A stretch of 64,000 nucleotides of DNA from Sphaerisporangium siamense (lineage in GTDB: Bacteria; Actinomycetota; Actinomycetes; Streptosporangiales; Streptosporangiaceae), in NCBI RefSeq assembly GCF_014205275.1, contig NZ_JACHND010000001.1, positions 2,728,001 through 2,792,000 of the forward strand, in the 5' to 3' direction. The notes under the pieces were generated by a model that was given only the letters and a program-made list of their open reading frames with translations, did no database searches and had not been told where the DNA came from. Made by a program: the position numbers and the translations under genes. How positions within the stretch are numbered: position 1 is the first letter of the stretch; every line of letters starts with the position of its first letter. This document shows, one piece after another, positions 1 through 8,503 of this stretch.

Positions 1-5
1 GACGG

Positions 6-29
6 TCTCTAGATAAATCTGACTAGAGA
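6..29. repeat. Inverted repeat near window start
   Basis: TCTCTAG at 6-12 and CTAGAGA at 23-29 form a perfect 7-bp inverted repeat around a 10-bp AT-rich spacer. It could be an operator, or part of the end of a gene lying outside the window. I see no convincing gene between 1 and 298. Confidence 0.4.
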
Positions 30-298
30 GGTCTCGCCAGAACGCCCATTCTCGTGATGCCCTGGAAAGGTACGCGGGCCGGCGGGCGGCCCCACGGGGA
101 GGTGCGTGCTGACGGCGAGGGTTGGCGGCGACGGTTTCCATGATGTCGCGTGGTCATGTGATCACGGAGCATGGCCCGGGTATCGGTACGATCGCACGTG
201 ATCTGTTGGCGACGCGATACATATGCCGGGCTTCAGTGGAACGGTCCGGAATCACCGCCTTCAAACTGGGTTAGGCTGCCGACGAGGAGGTGCTGAGC

Positions 299-3200
299 GT
301 GGCCTCGGGCCCCCACGACCCGCGCTCTTCATGGTGGTCGGCCGGCGACGACGCCGACCACCCCGACCACGCCGACATGTCAGGCCGGTCCGGGTCCCAC
401 CAGACCCACACGCCACCCCCGGCCCTGCACCACTCCCCACCGGATCCTTCGGAGGACCGTCCACGCGGCCTGCCTCTGGACTCCCCGTGGGCGCTGCCGC
501 CGTTCGGGGCGCCGACCGGCGACGAGGCCAGGCTCGGTGACGAGGACGCCCCCCGGCAGCACGGACGCCACCCGTACGCGCGGCCGTACGTCGGCGAGCC
601 CCGCCACAGCGCCGGACGCCCCGACCCCGCCCAGGACGCGGAGATGGGCGCGGAGATGGGCGCGGAGATGGACGGGGAGATGGACGCGGACGATCACGAC
701 GGCCCGTACGCGGGGGAGGCCACGCAGCCGTCCCGGCCGCCCCGGCGGCTGGTGAACCGCCCGGACAAACTGGTCGCCACCGGCCCGCCGCGCACCCCGC
801 GCCGGGCCAAGCCCTCCCAGCCCGAGGATCCGCCCGAGGAGCCCCCCACCGTCCCGGTGCCGCGCATCCCCGGGGCGGAGCATCCCGGCATCCGCGTCGA
901 ACCGCGCATCCCGGCCGACCCCGAGATCACCTCCGAGCCCGAGGACGACTTAGGCGGCCCGGTCGAGGACCGGATCGGCGAGCCTCCGCGCGGGCGGCCC
1001 GCCACCCCGCACCCCGACGTCCTGGTGGCCACCGGCCCGCCGCGCCCCCGCGCGAGCGGCAAGGGCCGCCACCATCGCGACCAGCCCGTCCCGCGCCCCC
1101 GCCGCACCCCCACCCCGCCGCGCCGCTTCGGCGTCCGCCACCGCAGGCTGATGACCCCTCTGATCGTGGCCGTGGCCGTCCTCGCCGCCGCCGGGCTGGG
1201 CCTGGTGATCGTCAACTGGGTGAACTCCCCGGTCAGCTCGGGCCTGCGCCTCGCGGCCGGGGACGGCGGGTCGGGCGACCAGGCGTTCGCGGCCCCGCCG
1301 AGCGCGAGCGGCACCGGGTCCAGCCAGGTGCTCAACGCGGTCACCTCCGTCGGCGACACCGTGGTGGCCGTCGGCAGCGACACCACCAGCCCCGTGCCCC
1401 GGCCCCTGTTCCTGGTCTCCCCGGACGGCGGCAGGTCCTGGCAGCTCGGCCGGGTGACCGGCCCCTCCGGTCACCAGCCTGCCGGGTCCGCGGGCCGGGT
1501 GGCGGGCGGTAACGGCCGCTGGCTGGCCGCGGGCACCGAGGCCCCGGCCGCGACCGGCGCGGGCCGCGGCATCTGGACCAGCGCCGACGGGCGGGCCTGG
1601 ACCGCGGTGGACCCGGCGCGGCTGTCGGTGTTCCTCAGCGGCGACCGGATCACCGACCTGGCCCGCACCACCAGCGGCTTCGTCGCGGTCGGCTCCACGG
1701 CGCTGCCGGACGGCGGCGTCGGCCCGGTGGCGTGGACCTCCCCGGACGGGCAGACCTGGAGCCGGGTGGACACCCGCGAGATCGGCAGCACCGACAAGGT
1801 GCGCGCCATCCGCGCCGTGGTCGCCAAGGGCGACGCCGTGGTGGCGCTGGCCGACCCGGGCACCGGCGACACCACCTCGGTCATCCTGCGCTCCCCGGAC
1901 GGCGGCAGGACCTGGCTGCGCACCGCCGCCGCCCTGCCCGGCGTGCGGCCGGAGCCGGGCGCGCTGGCCGTGGCGGGCAAGGGCTTCCTGTTGGTGCCGA
2001 CCCTGCAGAAGTCCAGGTCGGGCGAGGTGCGGGTCTACTGTTCCGACCTCGGCGACCAGTGGCGCCAGTGCGGGGTGATCAAGGGCCTGGGACGCGAGGC
2101 GACCGGCGTGCGAGGCCTGGCGTCCTCGGCCGCCGGGGTCGCGGCGGTCGCCGAGTCCGGCTGGGAGCGCTACGGCCTCTACACCAGCTCCGACGGCAGG
2201 AACTGGACCGAGAGCACCGACCTCGGGCAGATCCCCGGCACCCTGCGCAGCCTGGCGATCACCGACCAGGGCACGCTCGTCGCCGCGGGCGACCAGCGCG
2301 CCGGGGCGCTGGACAACCTGCCGGTGCTGATGACGGCCGGCAAGGGCAGGTCCGCGGACCCGGTGCCGCTGAGCGAGATCAAGGGCCTGACCCGCTCGGC
2401 CCGCGACACCGCGGCGCTCGTCGCCGCCGGGGAGTCCTTCGTCGCGGTCGGGTCGGTCAAGGGCGACGCCGGCATCTGGACCAGCCCCACGGGCGAGAGC
2501 TGGAAGGCGGTCAACTCCCCGGCGCTCGGCGGCGCGGGCAGGCAGGCGCTCAACGACGTCGCGCACGGCCCGGACGGCTGGCTGGCCGTCGGCAGCACCA
2601 CGGCGGACTCGGCGTTCGTCCGCCCGCTGCTGGCCACCTCCGCCGACGGGCGCACGTGGCGGCCCGTGCCGGACGCGCCCGCCTTCGGGGCGTCCGGGCG
2701 GTACGCCGTGGTGCCGCGGGTGGTCGCCGCCGGGCCCAAGGGGTACGTGGTGGCGGGCGACGACAGCGGCCCGGGCGGCGTGGTCGCCGCGCTGTGGTTC
2801 AGCACGGACCTGCGCCGCTACTCCCGCGCGGCCCCGCAGGGCCTGCCCGCCGGGGGCGCCGACGTCCGCATCGAGGACGTGGTCGCCACCGAGGGCGGCT
2901 ACCTCGCGGTCGGCGGGTCGGGGACGACGGGCCGCACGTCCGGCGTGGTCTGGGTCTCGCGCGACGGGCTGAACTGGACGGCGCGCAAGCGGGTGATCCC
3001 CGAGGGCGCGCGCTCGGCCGCGCTGCGCCGGGTGGTCGTCAGGGACGGCGGCGTGGTGGCCGTGGGCGGCGCGACGACCGACGCGGGCGTGGAGCGGCCG
3101 TTCGCGGCGGTGTCGGACGACCAGGGCGTCACCTGGAGGTACGCCTGGCTGCCCGCCCAGGACGCGGCGGCCGTGCTGGACATGACGTCCTCGGCGTCGG

Positions 3201-3436
3201 GCCTGGTCGCGGTCGGGTCGTACGGGGCGCCCGCGACCGGGGACAGCGCGGTCTGGACGTCCCAGGACGGCCTGGACTGGCGGCGCCACGCCCTGACCGG
3301 CGACGGGATGACCGGCGAGGGCGCCCAGTGGCTCGGCGCGATCGCCGTCGTGGACGACCGCGTGGTGGCCGTGGGCCGGTCGACGACCTACACCACCGAC
3401 CACCTGACCCTGTGGCGGACGAGCTTCAGCCGCTGA
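299..3436 (+). CDS. Membrane-anchored beta-propeller (Asp-box) protein, disordered N-terminus
   Basis: About 1045 residues in three parts. Residues 1 to about 280 are low-complexity, rich in Pro, Arg, Asp and Glu, and contain LVATGPPR twice. One membrane helix follows at about 285-307 ([18 protein letters not shown]). The remaining ~730 residues, presumably extracellular, carry about ten repeats ending in Asp-box-like strings such as [18 protein letters not shown] and TSSDGRNW, typical of sialidase/BNR-type beta-propellers. I see no sialidase catalytic set, so a binding or scaffold role is more likely than an enzyme. The topology resembles a cytoplasmic tail, one helix and an external sensor. 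I chose GTG 299 over GTG 290 because GAGGAGG at 284-290 overlaps the upstream GTG but sits 8 nt before 299. The last 11 bp overlap the convergent Nudix gene. Confidence 0.8.
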   Translation: MASGPHDPRSSWWSAGDDADHPDHADMSGRSGSHQTHTPPPALHHSPPDPSEDRPRGLPLDSPWALPPFGAPTGDEARLGDEDAPRQHGRHPYARPYVGEPRHSAGRPDPAQDAEMGAEMGAEMDGEMDADDHDGPYAGEATQPSRPPRRLVNRPDKLVATGPPRTPRRAKPSQPEDPPEEPPTVPVPRIPGAEHPGIRVEPRIPADPEITSEPEDDLGGPVEDRIGEPPRGRPATPHPDVLVATGPPRPRASGKGRHHRDQPVPRPRRTPTPPRRFGVRHRRLMTPLIVAVAVLAAAGLGLVIVNWVNSPVSSGLRLAAGDGGSGDQAFAAPPSASGTGSSQVLNAVTSVGDTVVAVGSDTTSPVPRPLFLVSPDGGRSWQLGRVTGPSGHQPAGSAGRVAGGNGRWLAAGTEAPAATGAGRGIWTSADGRAWTAVDPARLSVFLSGDRITDLARTTSGFVAVGSTALPDGGVGPVAWTSPDGQTWSRVDTREIGSTDKVRAIRAVVAKGDAVVALADPGTGDTTSVILRSPDGGRTWLRTAAALPGVRPEPGALAVAGKGFLLVPTLQKSRSGEVRVYCSDLGDQWRQCGVIKGLGREATGVRGLASSAAGVAAVAESGWERYGLYTSSDGRNWTESTDLGQIPGTLRSLAITDQGTLVAAGDQRAGALDNLPVLMTAGKGRSADPVPLSEIKGLTRSARDTAALVAAGESFVAVGSVKGDAGIWTSPTGESWKAVNSPALGGAGRQALNDVAHGPDGWLAVGSTTADSAFVRPLLATSADGRTWRPVPDAPAFGASGRYAVVPRVVAAGPKGYVVAGDDSGPGGVVAALWFSTDLRRYSRAAPQGLPAGGADVRIEDVVATEGGYLAVGGSGTTGRTSGVVWVSRDGLNWTARKRVIPEGARSAALRRVVVRDGGVVAVGGATTDAGVERPFAAVSDDQGVTWRYAWLPAQDAAAVLDMTSSASGLVAVGSYGAPATGDSAVWTSQDGLDWRRHALTGDGMTGEGAQWLGAIAVVDDRVVAVGRSTTYTTDHLTLWRTSFSR
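641..688 (+). repeat. Four tandem 12-bp units inside the propeller gene
   Basis: Four consecutive 12-bp units starting GAGATGG encode [12 protein letters not shown] and EMDA in the disordered N-terminal part. The first two units are identical. This is an in-frame microsatellite, so length variation would preserve the frame. Confidence 0.8.
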
Positions 3437-3866
3437 CCACCGGCGCCCCGGCCGGGGCGCCGGGCGGGACGTCGAACACCCGCCACTCCAGGAGGGTTTC
3501 CAGCAGGCCGGAGGTGAGCGGCAGCCCCGCCAGCTCGTCGCGCCGGAACCAGCCGGCCTCGGCGGCGTCGTCCCCCGCCAGCACCGGGCGGGCGGCGTGG
3601 CGCGGCACGGCGAAGTAGTCGAAGATCTCGTACGTCACCCCGCCGGGCCCGGGCCGCTCGACGGACCCGGCCGGCCCGCCCGTCGCGACCGGCAGCCCGG
3701 TCTCCTCCAGCAGCTCGCGCTCCAGCGCCTCGGCGTCGGACTCGCCCGGCTCGACCCGGCCGCCGGGCAGGGACCACAGCCCTTCGCCGGGCGGGCGCCC
3801 GCGCCGCACCAGCAGGAGGCGGCCCGCGCCGTCGAGCACGATGCCGCCCACACACCTCACGCGCAT
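3426..3866 (-). CDS. Nudix hydrolase
   Basis: 146 residues, the usual size of a single-domain Nudix hydrolase. The Nudix box GX5EX7REUXEEXGU is complete at residues 35-57: GRVEPGE, then RELLEETGL. The metal-binding glutamates are all present. The fold starts at residue 6 ([20 protein letters not shown]) and nothing else is attached. Such enzymes cleave nucleoside diphosphates linked to another group. This one has the MutT/NUDT15-like short form, so nucleotide-pool cleaning is plausible, but substrate cannot be read from sequence. The gene converges on the propeller gene with an 11-bp overlap and diverges from the DUF6758 gene across about 70 bp that must hold both promoters. Confidence 0.85.
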   Translation of the reverse strand: MRVRCVGGIVLDGAGRLLLVRRGRPPGEGLWSLPGGRVEPGESDAEALERELLEETGLPVATGGPAGSVERPGPGGVTYEIFDYFAVPRHAARPVLAGDDAAEAGWFRRDELAGLPLTSGLLETLLEWRVFDVPPGAPAGAPVVSG

Positions 3867-3938
3867 ACGCCAAGATTACGCCGGGATAACGGGAATGCCC
3901 TTGACTTTGGCGCGCCGTCGGAAGCACGGTGGGTAATT

Positions 3939-4586
3939 GTGAGAGCCGAGCCCACCTGCCCGAGGTGTTTCGGCACGCTACGCCCACCAAGCGCATGGTC
4001 GAGCGCATGGCGTTGCGGCGTGCACGGCGCCGTCCTGCCCTACCAGCCGAGACGTCCGTCGAACGAGTCGCTCGACGTGGTCAGGAAGGACTCGCGGGTC
4101 CCTTTCTGGCTACCCTGGCCGCTGCCCGCGGGCTGGCTCGTGACCGGCTTCGGCGCCGCGGGGGACGACCGCAGCGGCACCCGTGCCGGGGTGGTGGCCG
4201 TCTCCGGGCCGTCCGTCACCCACGGCCCCGCCGATCTGCTCATCGTCGCCGAGGAACCCGGGCTGGGCCTCGGCGCCGCGTTCGCCGGCCTGGACGGCCC
4301 CGACCCCGGGCCGGGCTTCGATGCGGGGCCGCCCAACGCCAAGGCCGACGCCCTCGGCCATCCCACGGCGCTGTGGTGGGTGCAGGGCCTGTCCGACCGC
4401 GCGGTGTACGTCGGCGAGGCGATGGGCGACTGGCTGTGGGTCATCGGCTGGCCCGCCGAGGCCGGGTGCCTGGTCGCGCTGGCCGACCTCGCGCTGCGCG
4501 ACCTCCGGGAGCACGACCAGGAGCTGGATCTTCCGTTCGGGGCGTTCTCGCCGCGCCTGGGGCCCGTGGGCGGCGAGGAGCCGTGA
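3939..4586 (+). CDS. DUF6758 family zinc-ribbon protein
   Basis: 215 residues. The N-terminus CPRCFGTLRPPSAWSSAWRC followed by GVHG is a zinc-ribbon-like CxxC...C/H cluster, followed by a conserved domain of about 150 residues (LPWPLPAGWLVTGFG, LIVAEEPGLGLGAAFAGL, GDWLWVIGWPAEAGCLVALA). I recognise this as the actinobacterial DUF6758 family; no function is known to me. Start GTG 3939 places the ribbon at the very N-terminus, as in the family. A weak GGTGGG lies 5 nt upstream. The following MBL-fold gene lies 86 bp downstream on the same strand, so the two may be co-transcribed. Confidence 0.8.
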   Translation: MRAEPTCPRCFGTLRPPSAWSSAWRCGVHGAVLPYQPRRPSNESLDVVRKDSRVPFWLPWPLPAGWLVTGFGAAGDDRSGTRAGVVAVSGPSVTHGPADLLIVAEEPGLGLGAAFAGLDGPDPGPGFDAGPPNAKADALGHPTALWWVQGLSDRAVYVGEAMGDWLWVIGWPAEAGCLVALADLALRDLREHDQELDLPFGAFSPRLGPVGGEEP

Positions 4587-4672
4587 CCCCGCGACCGATC
4601 TTCGCGGATCGGTTCGCACCGGGTCCGGTTTACGTCTCCTGACGGGTTCATCTGTTCGGTAAGGTCGTGGCC

Positions 4673-5392
4673 GTGACAGCGCGTATCGAGCGAGTGGTGA
4701 CCGAGGGAGTCGTATCCGTCGACGGCTCCGAGTACAAGGTCGAGAACAACACCTGGATCGTGGGCGACGACGACGAGGTCATCGTCATCGACCCCGCGCG
4801 GGACGCGGAGACGATCCTCGAAACCGTGGGCGAGCGCGAGGTCCTCGCCGTGATCTGCACCCACGGCCTCCCTGACCACGTCGGCGGCGCCATCGAGGTG
4901 GCGGCCCGCGACGAGGCCGTCGTCGCCCTGAACCGCAAGGACCGCCGGCTCTGGCGTGAGACGTGGCAGGAGACCTACCCCGACATCGACATGGAGGACG
5001 AGGGCATCTTCGGCGTCGCCGACGTCGAGCTGGAGGTCATCGCCACCCCCGGGATCACCCAGGGCGGCGTCTCCCTCTACGTCGAGGAGCTCGGGGTCGT
5101 CTTCACCGGCAAGACGCTCCTGGCGGACGGCCCCGGCAAGGTCGCCGGCGAGTACCCGGCGCTGGCCGACCAGCTCACCGCGATCGGCGAGCGCCTGTTC
5201 ACGCTCCCCGGCGACACCCGCGTCCTGCCCGCCCACGGCGAGGAGACCACCGTCGCCGACCAGGAGCAGCACTTCGACGCGTGGCTCGCCGGGTCGCTGA
5301 CCCGCGACGGCTCGGCCGAGGACGAGCAGGACGGTCCTCTCGTCGACGGCACCCGGGTGTCGGGCATCAAGCTCAAGCTCGACGAGGACTGA
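4673..5392 (+). CDS. MBL-fold protein with degenerate metal site
   Basis: 239 residues, similar over its whole length to the glyoxalase II-like MBL hydrolases of actinobacteria. Several metal-binding positions are altered. The family's HxHxDH motif reads H64-G-L-P-D-H69, with Leu for the second His. The TPGHTPG segment reads TPGITQG, with Ile for His. The GDTL segment reads GKTL, with Lys for the bridging Asp. The last histidine (PAHGEE) remains. The normal binuclear Zn/Fe centre therefore seems impossible, suggesting a pseudo-enzyme or altered chemistry. I prefer GTG 4673 over GTG 4667, because GGTAAGG (4658-4664) then stands 8 nt away and homologues begin VTARIE. The gene ends 7 bp before the RecB-like nuclease gene. 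Confidence 0.8.
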   Translation: MTARIERVVTEGVVSVDGSEYKVENNTWIVGDDDEVIVIDPARDAETILETVGEREVLAVICTHGLPDHVGGAIEVAARDEAVVALNRKDRRLWRETWQETYPDIDMEDEGIFGVADVELEVIATPGITQGGVSLYVEELGVVFTGKTLLADGPGKVAGEYPALADQLTAIGERLFTLPGDTRVLPAHGEETTVADQEQHFDAWLAGSLTRDGSAEDEQDGPLVDGTRVSGIKLKLDED

Positions 5393-5399
5393 CCCGCCC

Positions 5400-6266
5400 G
5401 TGGGGCAACTCCCGCTCGAAGGCATGCCCAGGCGGCTCTACACGTGCACGCCGTCCCGGCTGAACACCTGGCTGGACTGCCCGAGGCGCTATCGCTTCAC
5501 GTATCTGGACCGGCCGGCCCCGCGCAAGGGGCCGCCCTGGGCGCACAACAGCGTGGGCGCCTCGGTGCACAACGCGCTGGCCGGGTGGTGGCGCGAGCCG
5601 TACGACCGCAGGACCCCGGCGATGGCGGCGATCCTCCTCACCGCGGGGTGGATCACCGAGGGGTTCCGCGACCAGGAGCAGTCGACGGTCTGGCGCGACC
5701 GGGCGCGGGCGATGGTGATGGGCTACACCAGCACGCTGGACCCGTCGCAGGAGCCGGTCGGGGTCGAGCGCACCGTCGCCACCCGCACCTCGGTCATCGC
5801 GGTCTCCGGGCGCGTGGACCGCATCGACAGGCGCGGCGACGAGCTGGTGATCGTCGACTACAAGACCGGCAGGCGTCCCCTCACCGTGGACGACGCCCGC
5901 TCGTCGCTCGCGCTGGCGATCTACGCGGTGGCGTCCTCGCGGGTCTTGCGGCGCGCCTGCCGCACGGTGGAGCTGCACCACCTGCCGACCGGGTCGATCG
6001 TGCGGTGGGAGCACACCGACGACTCCCTGGCCCGCCATCTGGACCGGGCCGAGGACATCGCCAGGGAGGCCTCCGAGGCCGACGAGCGCTACCGCGACCG
6101 GCGGGACGGTGACACGTCCGCCGCGGTCCCCGCGGAGGTGGACGAGAGCTTCCCTCCGCGGCCGGGGCCGATGTGCTCGTGGTGCGACTTCCGCGCGCAC
6201 TGCCCCGAGGGCCGGGCCACGGGCGCGGCGCGCCGTCCGTGGGACGGTCTGGGCGACCCTGACTGA
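5400..6266 (+). CDS. RecB-like PD-(D/E)XK nuclease family protein
   Basis: 288 residues. The core motif is GRVDRID, then ELVIVDYKTGR (residues about 139-161), the RecB/Cas4 type of PD-(D/E)XK nuclease site. One cysteine near the N-terminus (LDCPRRYRF) and three near the C-terminus (CSWCDFRAHC) match the four-Cys Fe-S cluster of AddB/Cas4-type nucleases. There is no helicase domain. This is a conserved stand-alone actinobacterial protein, probably acting on DNA ends or flaps, though its job is unknown to me. GTG 5400 is used because homologues I recall begin with a similar QLxLEGMPRRLY stretch; ATG 5424 is the alternative. A strong terminator follows the stop codon directly. Confidence 0.82.
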   Translation: MGQLPLEGMPRRLYTCTPSRLNTWLDCPRRYRFTYLDRPAPRKGPPWAHNSVGASVHNALAGWWREPYDRRTPAMAAILLTAGWITEGFRDQEQSTVWRDRARAMVMGYTSTLDPSQEPVGVERTVATRTSVIAVSGRVDRIDRRGDELVIVDYKTGRRPLTVDDARSSLALAIYAVASSRVLRRACRTVELHHLPTGSIVRWEHTDDSLARHLDRAEDIAREASEADERYRDRRDGDTSAAVPAEVDESFPPRPGPMCSWCDFRAHCPEGRATGAARRPWDGLGDPD

Positions 6267-6306
6267 CCCTCCCCCCGCGCCCGTGACGGGGCCGCCGGGG
6301 GAGGGG
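6267..6306 (+). terminator. Rho-independent terminator after the RecB-like nuclease gene
   Basis: CCCTCCCCC (6267-6275) pairs perfectly with GGGGGAGGG (6297-6305). An inner GCCC/GGGC stem (6279-6282/6289-6292) closes a 6-nt loop, and TTTGG follows. It begins at the first base after the stop codon and insulates the pqq promoter. Confidence 0.7.
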
Positions 6307-6330
6307 TTTGGCTGGCCGGAGCCGGGAAAT

Positions 6331-6414
6331 ACATCCGATGTAAAGCGGAACCTATTTCTATAGCATTCGCAAATCCCCCCAAATGATACGTGCAGATCCG
6401 ATGTTTTTCGGATC
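6331..6414. promoter_or_regulatory. Candidate operators upstream of pqqA
   Basis: ACATCCGATGT (6331-6341) is an odd-length palindrome. ATCCGATGT recurs at 6396-6404. There it forms part of a second dyad, GATCCGA-N6-TCGGATC (6395-6414), which ends 6 bp before the -35 box of the pqq promoter. The 63-bp distance is six helical turns, which would suit looping or cooperative binding. This reads as a regulator-binding region in an unusually AT-rich stretch; the regulator is unknown. Confidence 0.45.
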
Positions 6415-6420
6415 AAGTCA

Positions 6421-6450
6421 TTGACACCTGTCTGTTCGAACCTTCATAAC
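6421..6450 (+). promoter_or_regulatory. Housekeeping-type promoter of the pqq operon
   Basis: Perfect -35 TTGACA at 6421-6426, an 18-bp spacer, and CATAAC at 6445-6450 as -10 (4/6). Transcription would start near 6457, giving a leader of about 35 nt before pqqA. It is one of the best sigma70-like promoters in the window. Confidence 0.6.
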
Positions 6451-6491
6451 GTGTGTGTAAACCTTTCCGCACGGAAGGCAGGTGCAGGCTC

Positions 6492-6647
6492 ATGGCGGAG
6501 CCCAAGGACCAGCAGAGCAGGCGACAGCCGCCGAGGACGCATGGCAAGCGGCTGAAGGCCAGGGGCGAGGAAAGGACCTGGCACAAGCCGGACTACCAGA
6601 TCGTCGAGGCGTCGATGGAGATGTCCGCCTACTTCCTGACCAGGTGA
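6492..6647 (+). CDS. pqqA: PqqA, coenzyme PQQ precursor peptide
   Basis: 51 residues. The C-terminal part has the PqqA signature: E43-M-S-A-Y47, the Glu and Tyr three residues apart that PqqE cross-links and that become the PQQ skeleton, in the context VEASMEMSAYFLTR. The typical peptide is about 22-29 residues. Here a basic, Arg/Lys/Gln-rich extension of about 28 residues precedes it (MAEPKDQQSRRQPPRTHGKR). No in-frame ATG, GTG or TTG lies between Met1 and Met42, so the extension seems genuine. ATG 6492 has AGGTG (6480-6484) 7 nt upstream. It is the first gene of the operon, 25 bp before pqqB, and short enough to be missed by automated annotation. Confidence 0.85.
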   Translation: MAEPKDQQSRRQPPRTHGKRLKARGEERTWHKPDYQIVEASMEMSAYFLTR

Positions 6648-6672
6648 CCGCCCGCCGCTTGCGAGGTACGCG

Positions 6673-7554
6673 ATGCGCGTGCAGCTTCTCGGTACCGCCG
6701 CGGGCGGCGGCGTCCCTCAGTGGAACTGCGCGTGTCCCGGATGCACCGGGGCACGCGCCCACCCGGACCGCCGCCGGCGGCACGCGTCCCTGGCCGTCGA
6801 GACCGGCGGGGGCCGTACCTACATCGTCAACGCCACCCCCGACATCGGCGACCAGATCGAGGCGTACGAGGCCCTGCACCCGGGGCCCGAGCGCCGCCAC
6901 ACGCCGGTCGCCGGGCTGATCCTCACCGACGCCGAACTCGACCACACGCTCGGCGTCGCCCGCCTGCGCGAGGCGGGCAAGCTGGAGATCTGGTCCACGC
7001 CCGTGGTCCGCGAGGCCCTGACCGAGCGCCTCATGCTCGGCGAGGTGCTCGCCCCGTACACCGGGCTGAGCTGGCACGACGTCCCCGTCTCCGGCGACGC
7101 CCCGCTCGCCGGCGGCGTGGAGGCCGGCGCCGTGCCGATCTCGCCCAAGCGTCCCCGGTACGCCGCGGGGCCGCCGGACGGGCAGCCGTGGGTGATCGCC
7201 CTGCGGCTCTCCGACCGCGACACCGGCGCGACCCTGATCTACGCGCCCGCGATGGGCGCCTGGGCTCCCGGCCTGGAGGCCGCGATGGCCGCCGCCGACT
7301 GCGTGATCGTCGACGGCACCTTCTGGGACGACGAGGAGCCCCGACGGACCGGAATATCCCGAAAGACGGCCATCGAGATGGGCCACCTGCCGATCGAGGC
7401 GACCGCGGAACGGCTGTCGCGGCTGCCCGGCCGGGTGCTCTACACCCATCTCAACAACACCAATCCCCTCGTCGACCCGGAGGCCCCGCAGCACCGCGTG
7501 CTCGCGGACCTGGGGGTCGGGGTGGCGGCGGAAGGAACGGTGATAGAGCTGTGA
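6673..7554 (+). CDS. pqqB: PqqB, PQQ biosynthesis MBL-fold hydroxylase
   Basis: 293 residues, normal for PqqB. It opens with the family signature LLGTAAGGGVPQWNC and a Cys cluster (NCACPGC) that binds structural zinc in characterised PqqB. LTDAELDHTLG replaces the hydrolase HxHxDH motif, as in other PqqB proteins. PqqB is an iron-dependent enzyme hydroxylating the cross-linked Glu-Tyr intermediate. ATG 6673 has GAGGT 5 nt upstream. Its TGA overlaps the pqqC GTG (GTGA, 4 nt), so the two are translationally coupled. Confidence 0.93.
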   Translation: MRVQLLGTAAGGGVPQWNCACPGCTGARAHPDRRRRHASLAVETGGGRTYIVNATPDIGDQIEAYEALHPGPERRHTPVAGLILTDAELDHTLGVARLREAGKLEIWSTPVVREALTERLMLGEVLAPYTGLSWHDVPVSGDAPLAGGVEAGAVPISPKRPRYAAGPPDGQPWVIALRLSDRDTGATLIYAPAMGAWAPGLEAAMAAADCVIVDGTFWDDEEPRRTGISRKTAIEMGHLPIEATAERLSRLPGRVLYTHLNNTNPLVDPEAPQHRVLADLGVGVAAEGTVIEL

Positions 7555-8243
7555 ACTCCCGGCCCTGGACGGCGGCGGAGTTCGAGGCGCGCCTGCGCGC
7601 GGTCCCCGAACATGCCTACCACGACCGGCATCCGTTCAACGTGCGCATGCACGAGGGCACGCTGACGCCCGAGCAGATCCGCGGCTGGATACTCAACCGG
7701 TTCCACTACCAGCGGCACATCCCGATCAAGGACGCCTACGTGCTGGCCAAGCTGGACACCCCCGAGCTGCGCCGCATGTGGGTGCGCCGCATCCACGACC
7801 ACGACGGCAGGCGCGCCGGCGAGGGCGGCATCGAGCGCTGGCTGCGCCTCGGCGAGGCCGCGGGGCTGGACCGCAAGGAGCTGCTGTCCGGCGAGGGCGT
7901 CCTGCCCGGCGTCCGGCTGGCGGTCGAGGGGTACGTCAACCTGTGCCGTCTCGGCTCGCCGATCGAGGCCGTCGCCGCGTCGCTGACCGAGCTGTCCGCG
8001 CCCGGCCTGATGCGCACCCGCATCGACGCCTTCGAGCGCCACTACACCTGGATCAGCCCCGACGGGCTCCGGTACTTCCAGAACCGGATCTTCCAGGGCG
8101 GCCAGGACTCGGGGGAGGCGCTGGCGCTGGTCCTGCAGTGGGCCCGCGACCGCACCGACCAGGAGAAGGCCGTCGCCGCCCTCGCCTACAAGTGCGACGT
8201 GCTGTGGTCGCTGCTGGACGCGGTGGACCGGGAGTACCGGTGA
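7551..8243 (+). CDS. pqqC: PqqC, pyrroloquinoline-quinone synthase
   Basis: 230 residues, all-alpha haem-oxygenase-like fold. PqqC carries out the last step, ring closure and eight-electron oxidation to PQQ, without metal. Recognisable active-site segments are YHDRHPF, HDHDG (His82, His84), SLTEL (Glu147), an Arg at 157, YFQNR and AYKCDVLW (Lys near 214). One known active-site position differs. The segment that reads FAPEIHQ in characterised enzymes is SAPGLMR here, with Met154 where Klebsiella has His154; local numbering coincides with Klebsiella. GTG 7551 overlaps the pqqB stop. Its own stop overlaps pqqD. Confidence 0.93.
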   Translation: MNSRPWTAAEFEARLRAVPEHAYHDRHPFNVRMHEGTLTPEQIRGWILNRFHYQRHIPIKDAYVLAKLDTPELRRMWVRRIHDHDGRRAGEGGIERWLRLGEAAGLDRKELLSGEGVLPGVRLAVEGYVNLCRLGSPIEAVAASLTELSAPGLMRTRIDAFERHYTWISPDGLRYFQNRIFQGGQDSGEALALVLQWARDRTDQEKAVAALAYKCDVLWSLLDAVDREYR

Positions 8244-8503
8244 GCGGCGACTGGCGTCCGGCGCTCGCCTCATCGATCATGCTCAGGCACGACGCGGTGC
8301 GGGACGCCGACCTGCTGGTGATGCCCGAGCGCATCGTCGTGCTGAACGGCCAGGCCGCCTCGGTGGTCCGGCTGTGCGACGGCACCCGGACGGTCGCCGA
8401 CATCGTCGCCGAGCTGAGCGACGGCCTCCCCCCGGAGGCCCCGGTCGGCAGGGACGTCGGCGAGTTCCTCGACCGGGTGCGCGCCGAGGGCTGGCTGCGG
8501 TGA
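8240..8503 (+). CDS. pqqD: PqqD, PqqA-binding chaperone
   Basis: 87 residues. PqqD is a small winged-helix RRE-type protein that binds PqqA and hands it to PqqE. The sequence shows the expected layout: polar strands (ERIVVLNGQAASVVRLCDG), then TRTVADIVAELS and EFLDRVRAEGWLR. GTG 8240 shares GTGA with the pqqC stop and its TGA shares GTGA with pqqE, so stoichiometric coupled translation is likely. It is a separate protein, not fused to PqqC or PqqE as in some bacteria. Confidence 0.9.
   Translation: MSGDWRPALASSIMLRHDAVRDADLLVMPERIVVLNGQAASVVRLCDGTRTVADIVAELSDGLPPEAPVGRDVGEFLDRVRAEGWLR

Noticed and set aside
641-688. Short regular repeat considered as a CRISPR-like array
   Set aside because: Units are 12 bp without spacers and are in frame inside a gene; a microsatellite.
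950-3403. 817-codon open frame on the minus strand opposite the propeller gene
   Set aside because: Arg/His/Gly-rich shadow of a high-GC gene; no family, no ribosome site, and the plus-strand protein has clear repeats and domains.
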